Below, piece by piece: positions 52,391 to 63,599 of a stretch of 64,000 nucleotides of DNA. Origin of the DNA: Diplonema papillatum (taxonomy: Eukaryota > Euglenozoa > Diplonemea > Diplonemida > Diplonemidae). The stretch spans positions 124,001-188,000 of the forward strand of contig JAPJBO010000248.1 in assembly GCA_030068145.1 (NCBI GenBank), given 5' to 3'. The notes under the pieces are model-generated. The model saw only the letters and a program-made list of their open reading frames with translations. It did not search any database and was not told where the DNA came from. How positions within the stretch are numbered: position 1 is the stretch's first letter; every line of letters begins with the position of its first letter. Position numbers and translations under genes: made by a program.

Positions 52391-53554
52391 CCCTGCACAG
52401 AATGCATTGGGCCAAGTTCAAAGTAGACTTGCATGCTGGGGTCATTCACGTCGTTCTTATTTGTCTTGTGGGTTGTGCTGTAAGACGGCACTGAGGGAGA
52501 GGACCGAAACACCCGCCCAAGTCTTCCACGAAGAAAGGGGAAACCCTTAGTGTAGTGCTTAGGCAGAACACTTCAGAAAAACGAGAGAGAGAGAGAGAGT
52601 GTGTGTGTGTGTGTGGAGGGGAGGAAAGAACTAAGGGCGTTAAAGTATGGTTAAAGGCATACGATGGGTAGTAGCTTCGACGTTGCAGCAGTACCTTGGC
52701 CGCGGCGCGGGCGGCCGGTCGGGTGATGAGCATCCCCGCCAGCACGGCGCGCGAGGCACGCAGAATTTACTCTTTCGAGTCTCGCGCCTTCCCAGAGTGT
52801 TTCCCTTCTTTCTTGCTGTTCTGCCTCGATGTGAGACCGCCCGCGCCCCCCGACCCCCAAAAGGAGAGGAGGCGTTGACCTGCTTGATGAGAATGGTTTT
52901 GTGGGGTCGGCTAGCCAGATTCCAGGACACGGCTCAGGAACGCCGCCTCTCTTGTACATGCCCACGTGCTTTAATCGTGTCCAACTGCTGGGGGATGCGA
53001 TAATCTACTTAGTGGGTATCCCGAGCCAGTGTCGACCTACTCGGCAGTACCTCGGGTGGTCTACGTTGCACCCTGCTGTAGCTGCCTTGTCATGGCAAGT
53101 ACTATGACGCCGAGACTTTCCGATAAGCTCGGCCACTTGTCATCGTCAGTGCGTGGCGTTCTCAGATTGGTGCTCTCGGGTGCCAGGTGGCAGAGAGGCC
53201 ACACTGGTGAGAGACGAGGGCCAGCGCAAACAACTCCGGAACGAGGCCTTAAAAAAAAGGTGGATGCCGAGGAAAATGGCCATCTGTTGTGCACGCAGCG
53301 TGCTAAACGGGCTAGGGAGGGGAGTGTCGTCGTGCGTTCGTTGGTTGAATAGCCAAACGGTTTGCCATCGTCAGCGTACTACCCGCCGTCGGGCCCGCAC
53401 ATGTTCACCAGTTTACAGCTTGGCAAGAAGCTGAAGACGAACAAGTCACGGTTAGTTGACCCCGTGTCGGCAGGTCAAGGCACGGCCGGCGCCGCTGTTG
53501 ACAACAGTGACGGGAAAATGTCACCTGATAGATCGCGATCTGCGATTCAAAAGA
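52391..53554. other. Spacer downstream of the calpain-like gene
   Basis: A GA/GT microsatellite at about 52,583-52,612. A possible minus-strand exon at about 52,690-52,765 (LRASRAVLAGMLITRPAARA, donor AAG|GTACTG) lacks a clear acceptor. Otherwise nothing was recognised. Confidence 0.4.
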
Positions 53555-54946
53555 CTAGCCGTCACGCGTGACTTGTTCGTATACCAACAGCTTGTACCTA
53601 GCCCCAGGTGCCCCTTGGTCAACGGTCACTGTGTAGTCGCCGGGTCCCACATCGCACGGCAGGGAGACCTGCCTCAAAGCGCAGACTGGAGAGGACAGAG
53701 GGGCTGTCATGGATGAACCCTCGACACGGAATCCGATGTTGTGGTACACGGGTTTCCCGGTGGAAGGCGGGAGGTCGGCGTGTAGCATGAAGATGCAAGC
53801 GGCCGGTTCCGTGAAGGAAAGCGGCGTGGAGTGCTGCAAAGCGGTGTCGTGGCTCGACACGAGGCGGGACGGGACGCAGATGTGGAGGGCATTGAACATA
53901 GTACGGAGCGACGGAAGGGTCAAGTAGAAGGAGCCCAGTGCATCCGACGGACTCGGGCTGATGTCGTCGTCGATGGTGGCAGTGCCCCATGGGTTGAGGA
54001 GGTGGGCCGCGCTCGGTGAGAGGGAGAGAACCGCGTAAGAGTGGCCGGGGATGGGTGATTTCGTGGTGGAAGGTCTGGACTGCCAAGCTGGCGCGGACAA
54101 GTGGCGGGAGGCTGCGGCTTGGTGAGAGGCGACGAACGGGACGAGGGAATCGATGGTTTCGATGGGGAGCTGGTGCTGGGCCACGAAGGACGCCGCGACG
54201 CTTCTTGGACAATCACGGAGGGTGAACGTCAATGCGTAAGGCGGGCGGCTGGAATGGATGGACACGGTTGCACGGATGATCTGTTCTCCCTCTGGGTTGG
54301 CGTCGCCGCCTTCCCCGACGGATGCGTCTGTATCCTTCAGACAGCTCAACCCAACGAACCCACCCTTCGCCCCCACAATCTCCTCCAGTCCGCCGAACTC
54401 TGTCCCCATCCCTTCCCCGCGCATCCCCACCATCCCCCCGCCCCACCCCGTCAAATCCACCAGCGCGTCGACCTCCAAGCCCCCGGACAGCTTCGAATAC
54501 CCTCCGTTCACCTTCGCGAACGCCTTCTCAACCAGCGCCACCCACCAGAACCCGCCGCCGCAGGTGACCCCCACAGAGTGCCCGCCGTAGAACGGAAGTG
54601 AGTCGTCTATTTCGACCGGCACCGGCCGCCCGCAACGGTGAATCACCACGGTCACTTTCCCGGGGGTTTCGGCGTGCTGGTGGACGATCTTCCGCTGGAT
54701 CTCGCTTTCCGTCCACCGCGCAGCGACGGTCGCCAGGGCGCTGAGCAGCCAGCAGTCGTCGACCTCCCCTTGGCGGACGACGAGCGGCGGCTGGGCGCCG
54801 GCGGGCGCCGGCCCGCGGCCGAACACGCAGCCCACGTCGCCGACACGCACCCATTCGACCTCGCTGGGGCACGGGCCTCCGTGCGCCAGCTTCCTGCGGA
54901 CGATGTCTTCGGCGTCGCGCTTCGGGAAGTCGCCGTCTGCGTACAT
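53555..54946 (-). CDS. Calpain-type cysteine protease
   Basis: A single open frame of 463 residues from ATG 54,946 (MYADGDFPKRD). Calpain catalytic domain: Cys box GEVDDCWLLSALATVA with C65, FWWVALVEKAFAKVNGGYSK, ALVDLTGW, His in PGHSYAVLSL (H302) and Asn in LLNPWGTA (N318), so the triad is complete. About 240 residues separate Cys and His, roughly 80 more than in classical calpains; the excess is a disordered-looking insert around residues 205-300. A beta-rich C-terminal part (PGDYTVTVDQGAPGARYKLL) resembles a C2-like calpain domain III. No EF-hands are seen. The first residues look natural, but an upstream exon cannot be excluded. Likely a cytosolic regulatory protease. Confidence 0.85.
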   Translation of the reverse strand: MYADGDFPKRDAEDIVRRKLAHGGPCPSEVEWVRVGDVGCVFGRGPAPAGAQPPLVVRQGEVDDCWLLSALATVAARWTESEIQRKIVHQHAETPGKVTVVIHRCGRPVPVEIDDSLPFYGGHSVGVTCGGGFWWVALVEKAFAKVNGGYSKLSGGLEVDALVDLTGWGGGMVGMRGEGMGTEFGGLEEIVGAKGGFVGLSCLKDTDASVGEGGDANPEGEQIIRATVSIHSSRPPYALTFTLRDCPRSVAASFVAQHQLPIETIDSLVPFVASHQAAASRHLSAPAWQSRPSTTKSPIPGHSYAVLSLSPSAAHLLNPWGTATIDDDISPSPSDALGSFYLTLPSLRTMFNALHICVPSRLVSSHDTALQHSTPLSFTEPAACIFMLHADLPPSTGKPVYHNIGFRVEGSSMTAPLSSPVCALRQVSLPCDVGPGDYTVTVDQGAPGARYKLLVYEQVTRDG

Positions 54947-56289
54947 TGACGCCACTCTTTTGAGCGGACGGGTGTGCGCAGGATGCGCAGGGAAAGGGGG
55001 TCCTGTCCGACGAGCTTGGTATACGAGGAGGAGAGAGCGCCAGTCAGAGCAGGGCAGGGGGTTAGATAAAGCAGTTTTGAGCTACCAACCTGTGTAGTTA
55101 GTGAGCCGGTGTCGTTACATGTAGTGAGACAGTTAACCATTTCGGTGCATCTCTACCAGCTTTGTAGTGAGCCAGTCAGGTGCATGTAAAAAGCACGATA
55201 CTCGTGGAGGATGTGCGTACATGGTTCGGTTGGAAGCACATGAAGGATGTGCGCACATGGTGCTGGTCAGAAGGCATATTACTCGTCTTTGTGGTGGATG
55301 TGCCCACGTGCTATGTGCACTGGTCAGAAGCACAGTACACGTGATGGATGTATCGCGTTTCACGAGGCGGCAGCGCGGAAAAAGAATGGTGGGAAGCAAA
55401 TAGGTTTTCGTCTGTAAATAGACAAGGGAGCAGTAACGTTGGGTAAAGTGTACGAGACTTTTTGATTGTGGTCAGCTCTGGCAAAAAGAAATTAGTTTTG
55501 GTTTCTTCTTTTAGAGTGAAAGTTCGCTTTTATTGGTTAGTTGTCGACAACTTGGAAAGCTGCCACATGTACTCATTTCGGGGAGAGAGGAGCACAACTA
55601 CGAATTGGGTAGTTGTCGTTGAACGTCCCACCGTGGTTTTGTGATTCGTAAGTGGCGGCCCACCTCGAGTAATTTGTACGAAGCAGGTAGTTATTCAGAA
55701 AGAACCAGGAACGAGTGTAGAAGAAGAAGCTCGCACCGCAGGCAAGAGGACGTGCGGACAAGCATGGTAGCACCAACCTTGAAGCGTGGTGGCACAGCCT
55801 CTCCTTGTCATATGGCTAACCGTTGCGTTTAGCGCAGTTCAGGGAATAGGCATAGACCTGACCGTGGTGCACCGTTCAGAGAATGGGGATGGACCGGCTT
55901 AAGCTGTCTTTTCTGGAATTCTGGAATGATGCACGATATTGATTGGCTCGCGCGCCGATAACGACTCTGAGCCCGCTCGAAACAGCGACTGTTGAGCACG
56001 AGCGCGAGTCCTGTACGTGACTTGAACGATCCTGCCTTCCACTCCACGCATACGATTCCCAGAGCAGTGCCTGTCCACGTTGCTGACGTGAATTGCAGTG
56101 CTGTCCGAGATTCGGCGACATTGGCTGGCATCCAGAAAAACGACGGGAGTCCTCTACGTTAACTTGGTGGTTTTCTGACACAATCGTGATCAGCGTTTCT
56201 TCACGAGGTCACGAAGTGCCTGCGCACGAGGAGGAAGAAATGCGTATATTTGGTTCATTCATGAAAACTGACGAGCTGCCTAGCACGCT
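54947..56289. other. Spacer with a decayed rhamnosidase fragment
   Basis: At 55,150-55,340 a loose 50-60 bp repeat (GGATGTGCGCACATGG types) occurs. At 56,128-56,168 a short decayed copy of the rhamnosidase coding sequence at 56,722-56,765 is present (CATCCAGAAAAACGACGGG), about 120 bp downstream of that gene's stop. No other feature recognised. Confidence 0.5.
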
Positions 56290-57834
56290 TCAGGAGAGCA
56301 GCGATTGCGGAAAGGTCTCGACGAAGGTGTACGAGCCGCTGCCCGCGGTGAACGAGGTGCCGCCGGGGAGGTGGACCGAGGCTTGCGTGTTGGGCGGGGT
56401 CGAGAACTCGATCGAAAACACGACGTCGGCCGGCGGCGACGGCGCGACCGTCCACGCCACGCGCACGGGGCCGCGCGCCGTCTGGAACGTGCCCGAAGCC
56501 GAGGCATTGCGGCCCGGCGCCGCCGCCAGCATCGCTAGCGGCGGGCGGGGGACGATGAGCAGCTTGTCGAACCCGTTTGCGTCCGGCGCCGGCGAGATGC
56601 CCAGCAGGTTCTGCTTGAACCACACCTCGTTCGTCCCGAACATCGGGTGGTTGTGAGAGAACACGTTGTCGCTGTAATACCACGACTCCCAAAGGGTCGT
56701 TGCATTCACGTACGGATTCCGCGTCATCCAGAAAAACGACGGGTACGAGTCCTGCACGTTCACTTCGTACGCCAGACTCATCTGCCCGTTGTCCGCGAGC
56801 GCTTGCAGAACCCACTGCACACCGAACATCCCACACAGCATGTGCGGGCCCGGGCCGCCGCGGGGCGGGCCTTGCCCGTAGCCGGGCGGGGGCCCGGTGA
56901 TGTTGGATGCCGCGTTGATGTTGCCGACGAGCACGGCGAGCACCTTCTCCCGCTCCGCCGGCGGCGCGACGTGGAGGAACAGCGCGAGGGCTTGCCCGGC
57001 CTGCGTGCCGTTGAACGGCACCGCTTCGAGCTGCGGCGACCGCAGGCACCGCCGCAGGTCACGCCCCTCGAGCGGGCACCCGGCAAGCGACTGGTAGTAC
57101 GCCCCGCCGCGGGCCGCGGCGCCCGTTTTGTTCAGGTTCGTGTACGAGCCGGAGGCGGCGTCGAGGAACTGGCCGTTAATCTTGTCCACCAGCGCCGCGG
57201 CCTTCGCCGCGTAGCCCGCCGCCGTCGGCGCGTCTCCGAGCACCGAGCTGATGTTCGCTACGATCCGGTACGCGATCAACTGGAACGCCAACCCGGTGAG
57301 GTCCGTCCCCGTGTCTTCGATGGGCATCCAGTCGCCCAGCCCGTTCTCGATCGTCGGCGGGTTCGTGTCCAGCAGCGCTGCGTACGCGAGCGTGTGGTTG
57401 TACGACAGCGCGAGCGCAGACTTGACGCCGTAGTACTTGTATAGCAGCATTTGCATGTACGGTTGGAAGGTCGCCCAGCCAATCGAGCCGGCCTTGCCCC
57501 CCAGGCCGCCGTCTTCGATGCCGACGTACGGCGAGGTTTCGGTGAACCCGCCGTTCGGCTGCTGCGCGTCGTTGAAGTCGACGAGCCGCTTGCGGTAGAA
57601 CGCGGAGAAGTCGAAGAGGTTGATCCCGGCCTCCGCCTCGCTCGGCGCGTACGGGAACTTCTCGCGGTGCGGGCAGTCCGACTCGACGGACATCAGGTTG
57701 CCTTGCCACGAGTTCTTGTTCGCCCGGTGCAGGACCAGCACGCGCGGGTCCGAGCACTTGAAGTCGGGCATGATCTCGTCGAAGTTGGTCCGCATCGTGT
57801 AGCACGTCGCTGACAGAAGCTTCGTAGCATTTAC
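56290..57834 (-). CDS. GH78 alpha-L-rhamnosidase, exon 3 (catalytic barrel)
   Basis: 514 codons plus stop. VNATKLLSATCYTMRTNF opens the (alpha/alpha)6 barrel. SVESDCPHREKFPY corresponds to the GH78 signature normally reading D-C-P-Q-R-D/E-E-R, which contains the general acid region. Further family text is NGLGDWMPIE, TTLWESWYYSDNVFSHNHPM and MFGTNEVWF. A C-terminal beta-sandwich follows (VRVAWTVAPSPPADVVFSIE). The enzyme removes terminal alpha-L-rhamnose from polysaccharides or glycosides. Acceptor: T-run then ATGCAG, phase 0. Confidence 0.9.
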   Translation of the reverse strand, partial: VNATKLLSATCYTMRTNFDEIMPDFKCSDPRVLVLHRANKNSWQGNLMSVESDCPHREKFPYAPSEAEAGINLFDFSAFYRKRLVDFNDAQQPNGGFTETSPYVGIEDGGLGGKAGSIGWATFQPYMQMLLYKYYGVKSALALSYNHTLAYAALLDTNPPTIENGLGDWMPIEDTGTDLTGLAFQLIAYRIVANISSVLGDAPTAAGYAAKAAALVDKINGQFLDAASGSYTNLNKTGAAARGGAYYQSLAGCPLEGRDLRRCLRSPQLEAVPFNGTQAGQALALFLHVAPPAEREKVLAVLVGNINAASNITGPPPGYGQGPPRGGPGPHMLCGMFGVQWVLQALADNGQMSLAYEVNVQDSYPSFFWMTRNPYVNATTLWESWYYSDNVFSHNHPMFGTNEVWFKQNLLGISPAPDANGFDKLLIVPRPPLAMLAAAPGRNASASGTFQTARGPVRVAWTVAPSPPADVVFSIEFSTPPNTQASVHLPGGTSFTAGSGSYTFVETFPQSLLS

Positions 57835-58204
57835 CTGCATTTTTTTTTTTTTTTCCCCCCCGGCGACAACTAGTGTCGGACTAGCCTACCCGAAGGCAGT
57901 TGATTTCTTTAGGCAAGGTTTCTCTACCGGCGGAAGTTGTTTGGGTTAGCGTTTTTTTTTCCTTCAAGATATGTCTTCAATTAAAGTACGTCGTTATTTT
58001 TGTGTTCCGAGTCTGTGAAATTCCGACGATCAGGACGTTATAGGGGTCTAGCAGCCCCCCAGAAGCAAGGGTGTCCAATCTTACAGCTGGGAGCAGTGTT
58101 TTTCCTGTGTGGCTTAGTATCAACAACGCGTTGCTGACAAAAATACTCGAGGGACTGCCTTGTGCTCATTTCGAAGGAGGCTAGAGGGAGAAAACACTAC
58201 AACT

Positions 58205-58403
58205 ACAAAGTGGGTATTCTTGCACTGTTGAACGCTTACGCCCGCCACTAAACCCAGATTTACCTGTGTTTCGTGTGGGCTACAGCACATTTACCTCCTT
58301 TGATCTTTTGCAACTGGCAGCCTCCTCAAGCATTTCCTACAAAGCAGGAGTCCCATGGCTTAGCAGGTGCTGATAAAAATAAAAAAAAGGAGACAAGCCA
58401 TAC
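58205..58403 (+). repeat. Family A repeat at the 5' end of rhamnosidase intron 2
   Basis: CCGCCACTAAACCCAGATTT to GCAGGTGCTGATAAAAATAAAAAAAAGG. Its A-rich end lies about 15 nt from the GTATGG donor of the exon at 58,404 (minus strand). Confidence 0.8.
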
Positions 58404-58805
58404 GAGCGCAGACGACGCACGGTGCGGCTGCGCGCCGTAGAAAGGCGACGTCGGGAGGTGAACCTCGATGTACCTGAACCCCCTCCAGCCGTACGACGGC
58501 TTCCACGTAGTCGTCGAGCCGTTGCCGAGGATGAGCTGGTCTCGCTGCCAGGCGAACTCTGGCTGGCACGGCATGGCTGGGTTGGGTTCCTTCACCTGCC
58601 CCACAGTCGACGTGTTGCAGTTGACTGACCCGTTCGGCAGCAGAAGCTCGCCGTACCGGAAGTTGATCACATCCCCCGGAGACCCGGCGAAGGCGTACGC
58701 GCACTGCCCGGCGTGGTTCTTCGACGTGTCAAGGATAAGGACGCTGCCGCTGAACAAAGCGGCAATCTGAACCGCCTCGAGGGCCTCATGCTCCTTCACG
58801 GGCTC
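58404..58805 (-). CDS. GH78 alpha-L-rhamnosidase, exon 2
   Basis: 134 codons: EPVKEHEALEAVQIAALFSG, GSPGDVINFRYGELLLPNGS and PSYGWRGFRYIEVHLPTSPF. This is the concanavalin-like domain that precedes the barrel in GH78, where G-x-x-I-x-x-x-Y-x-E and F-x-Y-x-G-F-R-Y-x-E-V are typical. Acceptor CAACACGACAG, donor GTATGG, both phase 0. Confidence 0.88.
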
Positions 58806-60323
58806 CTGTCGTGTTGCGTTTGAGACTGCTTTTAGTGCTCACTCAATATTGCGGGTTGCCCGTCAAAGGATTGTGCAGGCTAAAGTAGCTGCTTCGACTC
58901 CGAATGGAAGGGAGGAAATATAGAGGTAAGGGGCAAATACAATACAAACACAATCTGATTTGTTCTTCGCGTACACCACCGTCCTCAGTAAGGGCGGCTT
59001 TTTTCTTTTTCTTTTTCTTTCTAGACTGTTTCTTTTATTTTTATTTTTCTAGACTGTTTCTTGTAGTAAGCGGTCGGTCTTTTTGGATTTTTGAATTTCT
59101 TTTTTTCTTCTTCTTTCTTCTTCGCTTACACCACCGTGTGTTGCTTTCTCACTCAGGACTTTGACCTGTTGTGTTTGTGTGATTTGTCGTGTAGGGGTAG
59201 ACCCGCATGACCTCACGTCCGTTCAAGACGTGGTTCGGTAGTTACAGCACTTGGGATCCCCTCTGTTCTTTGTCAGGCAGCATCGTCGAGCATTTCCTTT
59301 CTCAAGCTGGCGCTTATGTAAAAAAAGATGCAGGCAGCGTGTTTTGGTGGCTGATCAGAATTCCTCACCTGAAAATGACACAGGGTGAATACAAGTGGGA
59401 AAGCGATCAACCGGCACGCATACCACAGAACGAAGCGCCTGTCTTTTTTCAAGATGGGAGTTAGCCGCATTTCTTTAGAAGCCGGGAGCTGCCGCCGAAT
59501 GTCACAAAGGAAATGACGGCCCACACACGGACTACAGGCAAATCTGTGCCGGGCGCAGGCGTTCAGAAAACTGCCCCATTTTGTAGGTGTCAAGCACCGG
59601 ACGGCCCCACCGAGTATTTCTTTGGTTGAGCCGGTCCGTCCCTATCTCTTGAAACTGCATCGAAGTGCCTGCCGCTGTTTATCACAGTGAATCACGGTCC
59701 ACCACGGTCTATCAGGTCCATCTCTAGTCCCTAGAGCTGCATCGAATTGCCCGGTGCTGTATTTTTTGGTCTGTCACGGTCTATCAAGAGGGGATGGACC
59801 GGCTCATTGGTTCAATGTCCAAAAGTTCAAATTTCAAGTTTCCCCTCAACTGGCGGCCTCTTCGAGTATTTCACCACAATGCGATGTTTGTGTAGGACTA
59901 GTGAGCGAACAGGTTCGTTCTTCCAATCACGCTGCCAGCGTTCTCTGCAAGCGAGGTGGACAGACGGCATCGTCTGACACCTGGCCTATAGCTTCGTGTC
60001 TCAGCACGAATACAAGACTGTCGGACTAGGTTTAATCTTCTCAAGATCGTTTCTCAAGACGTTTTGTTTGTGCGCACTTCCTTCAAACCTGTTTTGTTCA
60101 TCTAACGGAGTGAGGGCAGCGCGCTGCCATCGATCGGTTTTGTTCTTGACGAATTGCGTTTGTTAGACGCAAAATCCCCCTTTTGTTTGTGCGCACTAGC
60201 GGAACGCACCTGCGTGCCAAACCACCCTCTGGTAAGTTTCATGTAGTACGCTGTCAACTACTTATTGTTAGTACCAACAATGCATTGTTAACACAAAAAA
60301 AAAACGCAAGTGCGGGCAGCTAC
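58806..60323. repeat. Rhamnosidase intron 1, largely made of repeat families B, C and N
   Basis: On the plus strand: family B at about 58,885-59,325 (interrupted by a TTTTC-rich insert at 58,995-59,130), family C at 59,331-59,445 and family N at 60,180-60,308. The last ends in a run of 10 A, 19 nt from the donor GTAGCTGCC. A C-like fragment lies near the acceptor. About 59,450-60,180 is unassigned. Confidence 0.75.
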
Positions 60324-61376
60324 CTGGGGAATTGCTTCGAGGGGCCCGACGCCTTGGCTGACCGTCACCGGCGGCTTCCACGCCGCGGGGAGCGCCCAAC
60401 CGGGTAGCAGCCACGCGGGGTCTTCGAGGCGGGCGTCGAAGACTTCGCCCAAGTAGATGCTGTTGCGCAGCGTCGGCGACCCGCCTGCCAGCCAGTCGCC
60501 CGGGGCCGTCGGGAACGCCTTCACCGTCCCATCGGCGTAGAACACCTTCAGCACGGCCACGAACATCGGGACCCCCGTCGGCAGTGCGTCTCTCAAGTTG
60601 ACATGCCCCCACATTTCCAGCGGCAGCGGGTTCCACCACCCGTTCCCCAGCTCGACGCAGAGAACGTGCGTCGGAACGTCCGCAGCTTGCAGCGCCGCCG
60701 TCACGTCCACCGTTTTGTAGTTGACCCTCGCGCTGTACAGCGTCCACGGCGGGTCGATGATGCTACCGTTCCCGAGCTCAGCGCCGTCCAGCCACGCTCG
60801 GAAGTAACCGAGGCCCGAGATGTACAGCCGGCCCGACGCCACCGGCGACGTGGACGCGGGCAGCTCTATTTCGCGGCGGAAGCGCGGCGCCGGGTTGTCT
60901 GCGAACAGCGAGCAGTTGCTCGCCGGCGGGTCTGGAGCCGGCTCGCGGGCCAGCCACGCGGCACCCGCCCAGTCGCTGGGTTGGACGAGCCCGAACTCGA
61001 AGGAAGAGCTGGCGCTGCCGGCGCACAGGGACCCCGCCTGCTCCGCGACCGAGACCGTCCAGACCACCCTTTCCGACGCCGCGACCGGTCCGGCGTACGC
61101 GATGTCCAACGTCTCACCCGACGCAACGTACCCAGTGTCCCACATCAACGGGTTGGCGCTGGTCGCCGCAGTGATCCTGTACCCCGCCTGCACCTTGTTC
61201 TGCCGGACGGGCTTCGTCGGGTCTACCTGGACCCCGTAGCGCAGCTTCCAGCTCAGCCGCACGGCGCCGTCCACGACCGGCTCCCGCAGCAAGTTCGCCT
61301 TCAGGTCGTACGGCTCGATGACGCAGTCCACCTGCGCGAGGCCCAGGGCGCCGACGGCGAAAACGGCTGACAGCAT
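60324..61376 (-). CDS. GH78 alpha-L-rhamnosidase, exon 1 (secretion signal and N-terminal domain)
   Basis: 351 codons from ATG 61,376. MLSAVFAVGALGLAQVDC is a signal peptide, so the enzyme enters the secretory pathway. A fibronectin-like sandwich follows (LRYGVQVDPTKPVRQNKVQA, WDTGYVASGETLDIAYAGPV). Then comes the GH78 N-domain: GRLYISGLGYFRAWLDGAEL, DPPWTLYSARVNYKTVDVTA, LCVELGNGWWNPLPLEMWG. The donor GTAGCTG follows the Gln codon in phase 0. The three exons sum to 999 residues with all phases 0, a normal length for the family. Confidence 0.9.
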
Positions 61377-62901
61377 TTTTGTGTTGTGCAGGGCGATTCC
61401 CCTTGGATGGAGAGTCGGCTGCCTGGTGACGGTGTTATTTTGGTGTGAAAGTTCGCTTGAGAACCTCGGGTCTTAGTCTCCGGGTTACCATCGTCGAAAG
61501 GGTTTCAGTAACATTATCGTACAATGGTATGCACATCATCTATCTGCGGTAGTAACCGCGCGTGTGCGGGTGCGTGTGTCTTTGTCGCGCATTGGCGACT
61601 ATTCGACCTATTTTCGGCGCTCTCATTTCCTGTTGTGGCTAGTCATTTCCGGGATTGGGTTGTTTTCCTTGGATATCAGAGAAACGTTGGTCCGGCTGCG
61701 ATGGCCGTGCTGTAGTTTGCGCTTGGGGCCGTGGCCGAGGAAATTGGTCATCAAGCGCATTCCGACGCTCCGGGCAGGCGAAAGGTCATCCTGCGACCTA
61801 GCTCCCCGGCAGGCGCGAGATGCCGTATGCGGTGCGCGCCGTGGATCACTGGCTGGTGGGTGTGTTCTGATTTCGAAGCCAGTTTTCGCTTGCGCTCTGA
61901 CGTCGGGCGGCCAGAAAAGCCGCAGTGTCTTGCGGTATCCAGGCATAGTTCACCATCTTTCGGGTCCCAACAAGTGTACTTAACCTCAAACCCCTTTCCA
62001 GAAAATCAGGATCGGGCTGTGCTGCGTCCTCAAGGATTGGCATATCTCCCCTTCAGTGCGGCTTGTGGGTTTGACACCCTAGCACACGTGTTAGACTCCT
62101 TGGTCCGTGTTTCAAGACGCCGGTGTCTAGACTGTATCGTGTAGTCCCGGGTCGGGCGGCCAGTTTATTTTAGTCTGCTCGACGCCACAACCGGTCCTCT
62201 GACAGCACGTTTGCCCTGTGTGCCGGCTTCCGTCTTGGAATGGTAATCACCAGACACCAATCCGCAGTTCCCTTCACTTCGCCTGTCAAGTTCCAGTGCA
62301 CTTGCGGTTTCGAGAAAAAGGAGGCAAAAAAAAAAGAAAACGCTGGATGGACGAGGAACGAAACGAAACGTTTTCTGTTTGATTTTGTTTTTTTCTTCTC
62401 TTTTCCCCCGACGAAACATGCATAGATTGCGCCCAAGATTTCCCTTCTTTTCTGCTCTTGCTTTTAGAAGCCGGTGTTTTTCGAGCCACCGGATTATCGG
62501 GGTCTTTTCAGTTGGGCCTGACCGATTGCCACATGCAGGACCGTGGTAACAGCAGCAAATCCTCTGGAAGTGCTTGAACCCCAGGACGATCGCCGGCCGG
62601 ACCGGATCACCGGGGCGAGGAGGAACCGACGTGATGGCCGTTGGCCTCGTTAGCGGAACTTCGACGGGCTCGGTGCCGTTTCCTGCACCTTCGACGGGCC
62701 GGCGCAACTGTCGAGCCTGTCAACGTCAGACATGGCGTGGCGGTCTGTTTAAAGTCTCCAGGTGACTCTCGGCAACTGGAGAGGATATTTTGCCTGCAAC
62801 GCGCGTTGTTGAAACACGCGCGGGAAAGCCGATGAATACCTTTCGTTGTCGTCTGGCAGGGGCTGATACCGGGGAATAGCTACTTATTCACCGAGAGAAA
62901 A
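61377..62901. other. Spacer 5' of the rhamnosidase gene
   Basis: Family O repeat at about 61,440-61,507 (TGAGAACCTCGGGTCTTAGTC). The rest holds no recognised gene or repeat. The minus-strand frame at 62,165-62,707 is compositionally odd and unsupported. The rhamnosidase promoter must lie here, but no motif stands out. Confidence 0.45.
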
Positions 62902-62990
62902 GTCGTTTTCTTGCACGAGGTTTTCCAGATTGCCACGAGAGCCCGCAGGGCTCGAGTGGCAATCTGGAAAACCGAGTGCAAGAAAACGAC
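62902..62990. repeat. Near-perfect hairpin, 35-bp arms
   Basis: Left arm GTCGTTTTCTTGCAC...TTTTCCAGATTGCCAC and its inverse, with two mismatches. The 19-nt loop (GAGAGCCCGCAGGGCTCGA) can itself pair. Confidence 0.85.
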
Positions 62991-63000
62991 GTCTCGAGGT

Positions 63001-63599
63001 AAGAAGATTGCTTTACTGCCGCATCACCTGACTTTTCTGCGTCCGAGAGAGCTACGCACAGGGTGTGGGAGACGCCGAAGGCCAAGAAAGATGGCGTGCC
63101 ACACACCAGCTACTGGCCAAGTTCCTGTCGTGTACAACAGCACAGTCGGCCCACACAGTGTACGCTGCACGTCAGCATCCCAAGTTTCCATGGCACTGGC
63201 GGTCTCCGACTCCTGCTCCGCATCCTGCAACGAATGAGCTGGTCCTGCCATTCGAATCATTCTTCCGTTCGCTCAGTAGTGTCAGATCATGCGCGTCAAC
63301 CTTGTCCCTTGCTGTTCTTTGGCACTGTGACTTCCACAGGAATGCACCTGAATTGCCCACGAAGACACCGGATTGCCCACGAATGCACCTGTATTGCCCA
63401 CAAAAGCACCTGGAAACCAAAACTGCTATGCGTGCAAGAAAAGTAGTTATGCGTGCAAGAAAAGTAGTTATGCGTGCAAGAAAAGTAGTTCTGCGTGCAA
63501 GAAAAGTAGTTATGCGTGCAAGAAAAGTAGCTATGCGTGTAAGAAAAGTAGCTCTCAAGGATGCAGAAAAGTCAGGTGACAGGCAGTAAAACCTGCTTC
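63001..63599. mobile_element. Small inverted-repeat element (MITE-like)
   Basis: About 40-bp inverted ends: TTTACTGCCGCATCACCTGA and CTTTTCTGCGTCC at 63,011-63,043, against CAGAAAAGTCAGGTGACAGG and CAGTAAAAC at 63,563-63,592. The interior holds a 21-bp minisatellite and a unique 380-bp stretch. No transposase and no clear target duplication. Confidence 0.5.
63425..63552 (+). repeat. 21-bp minisatellite, six copies
   Basis: The unit ATGCGTGCAAGAAAAGTAGTT is repeated with single-base changes. The phrase GTGCAAGAAAA also occurs in the nearby hairpin. Confidence 0.9.

Noticed and set aside
62165..62707. Minus-strand 180-codon frame
   Set aside because: Composition shifts, a Phe-run from a T-tract and no splice or domain support.
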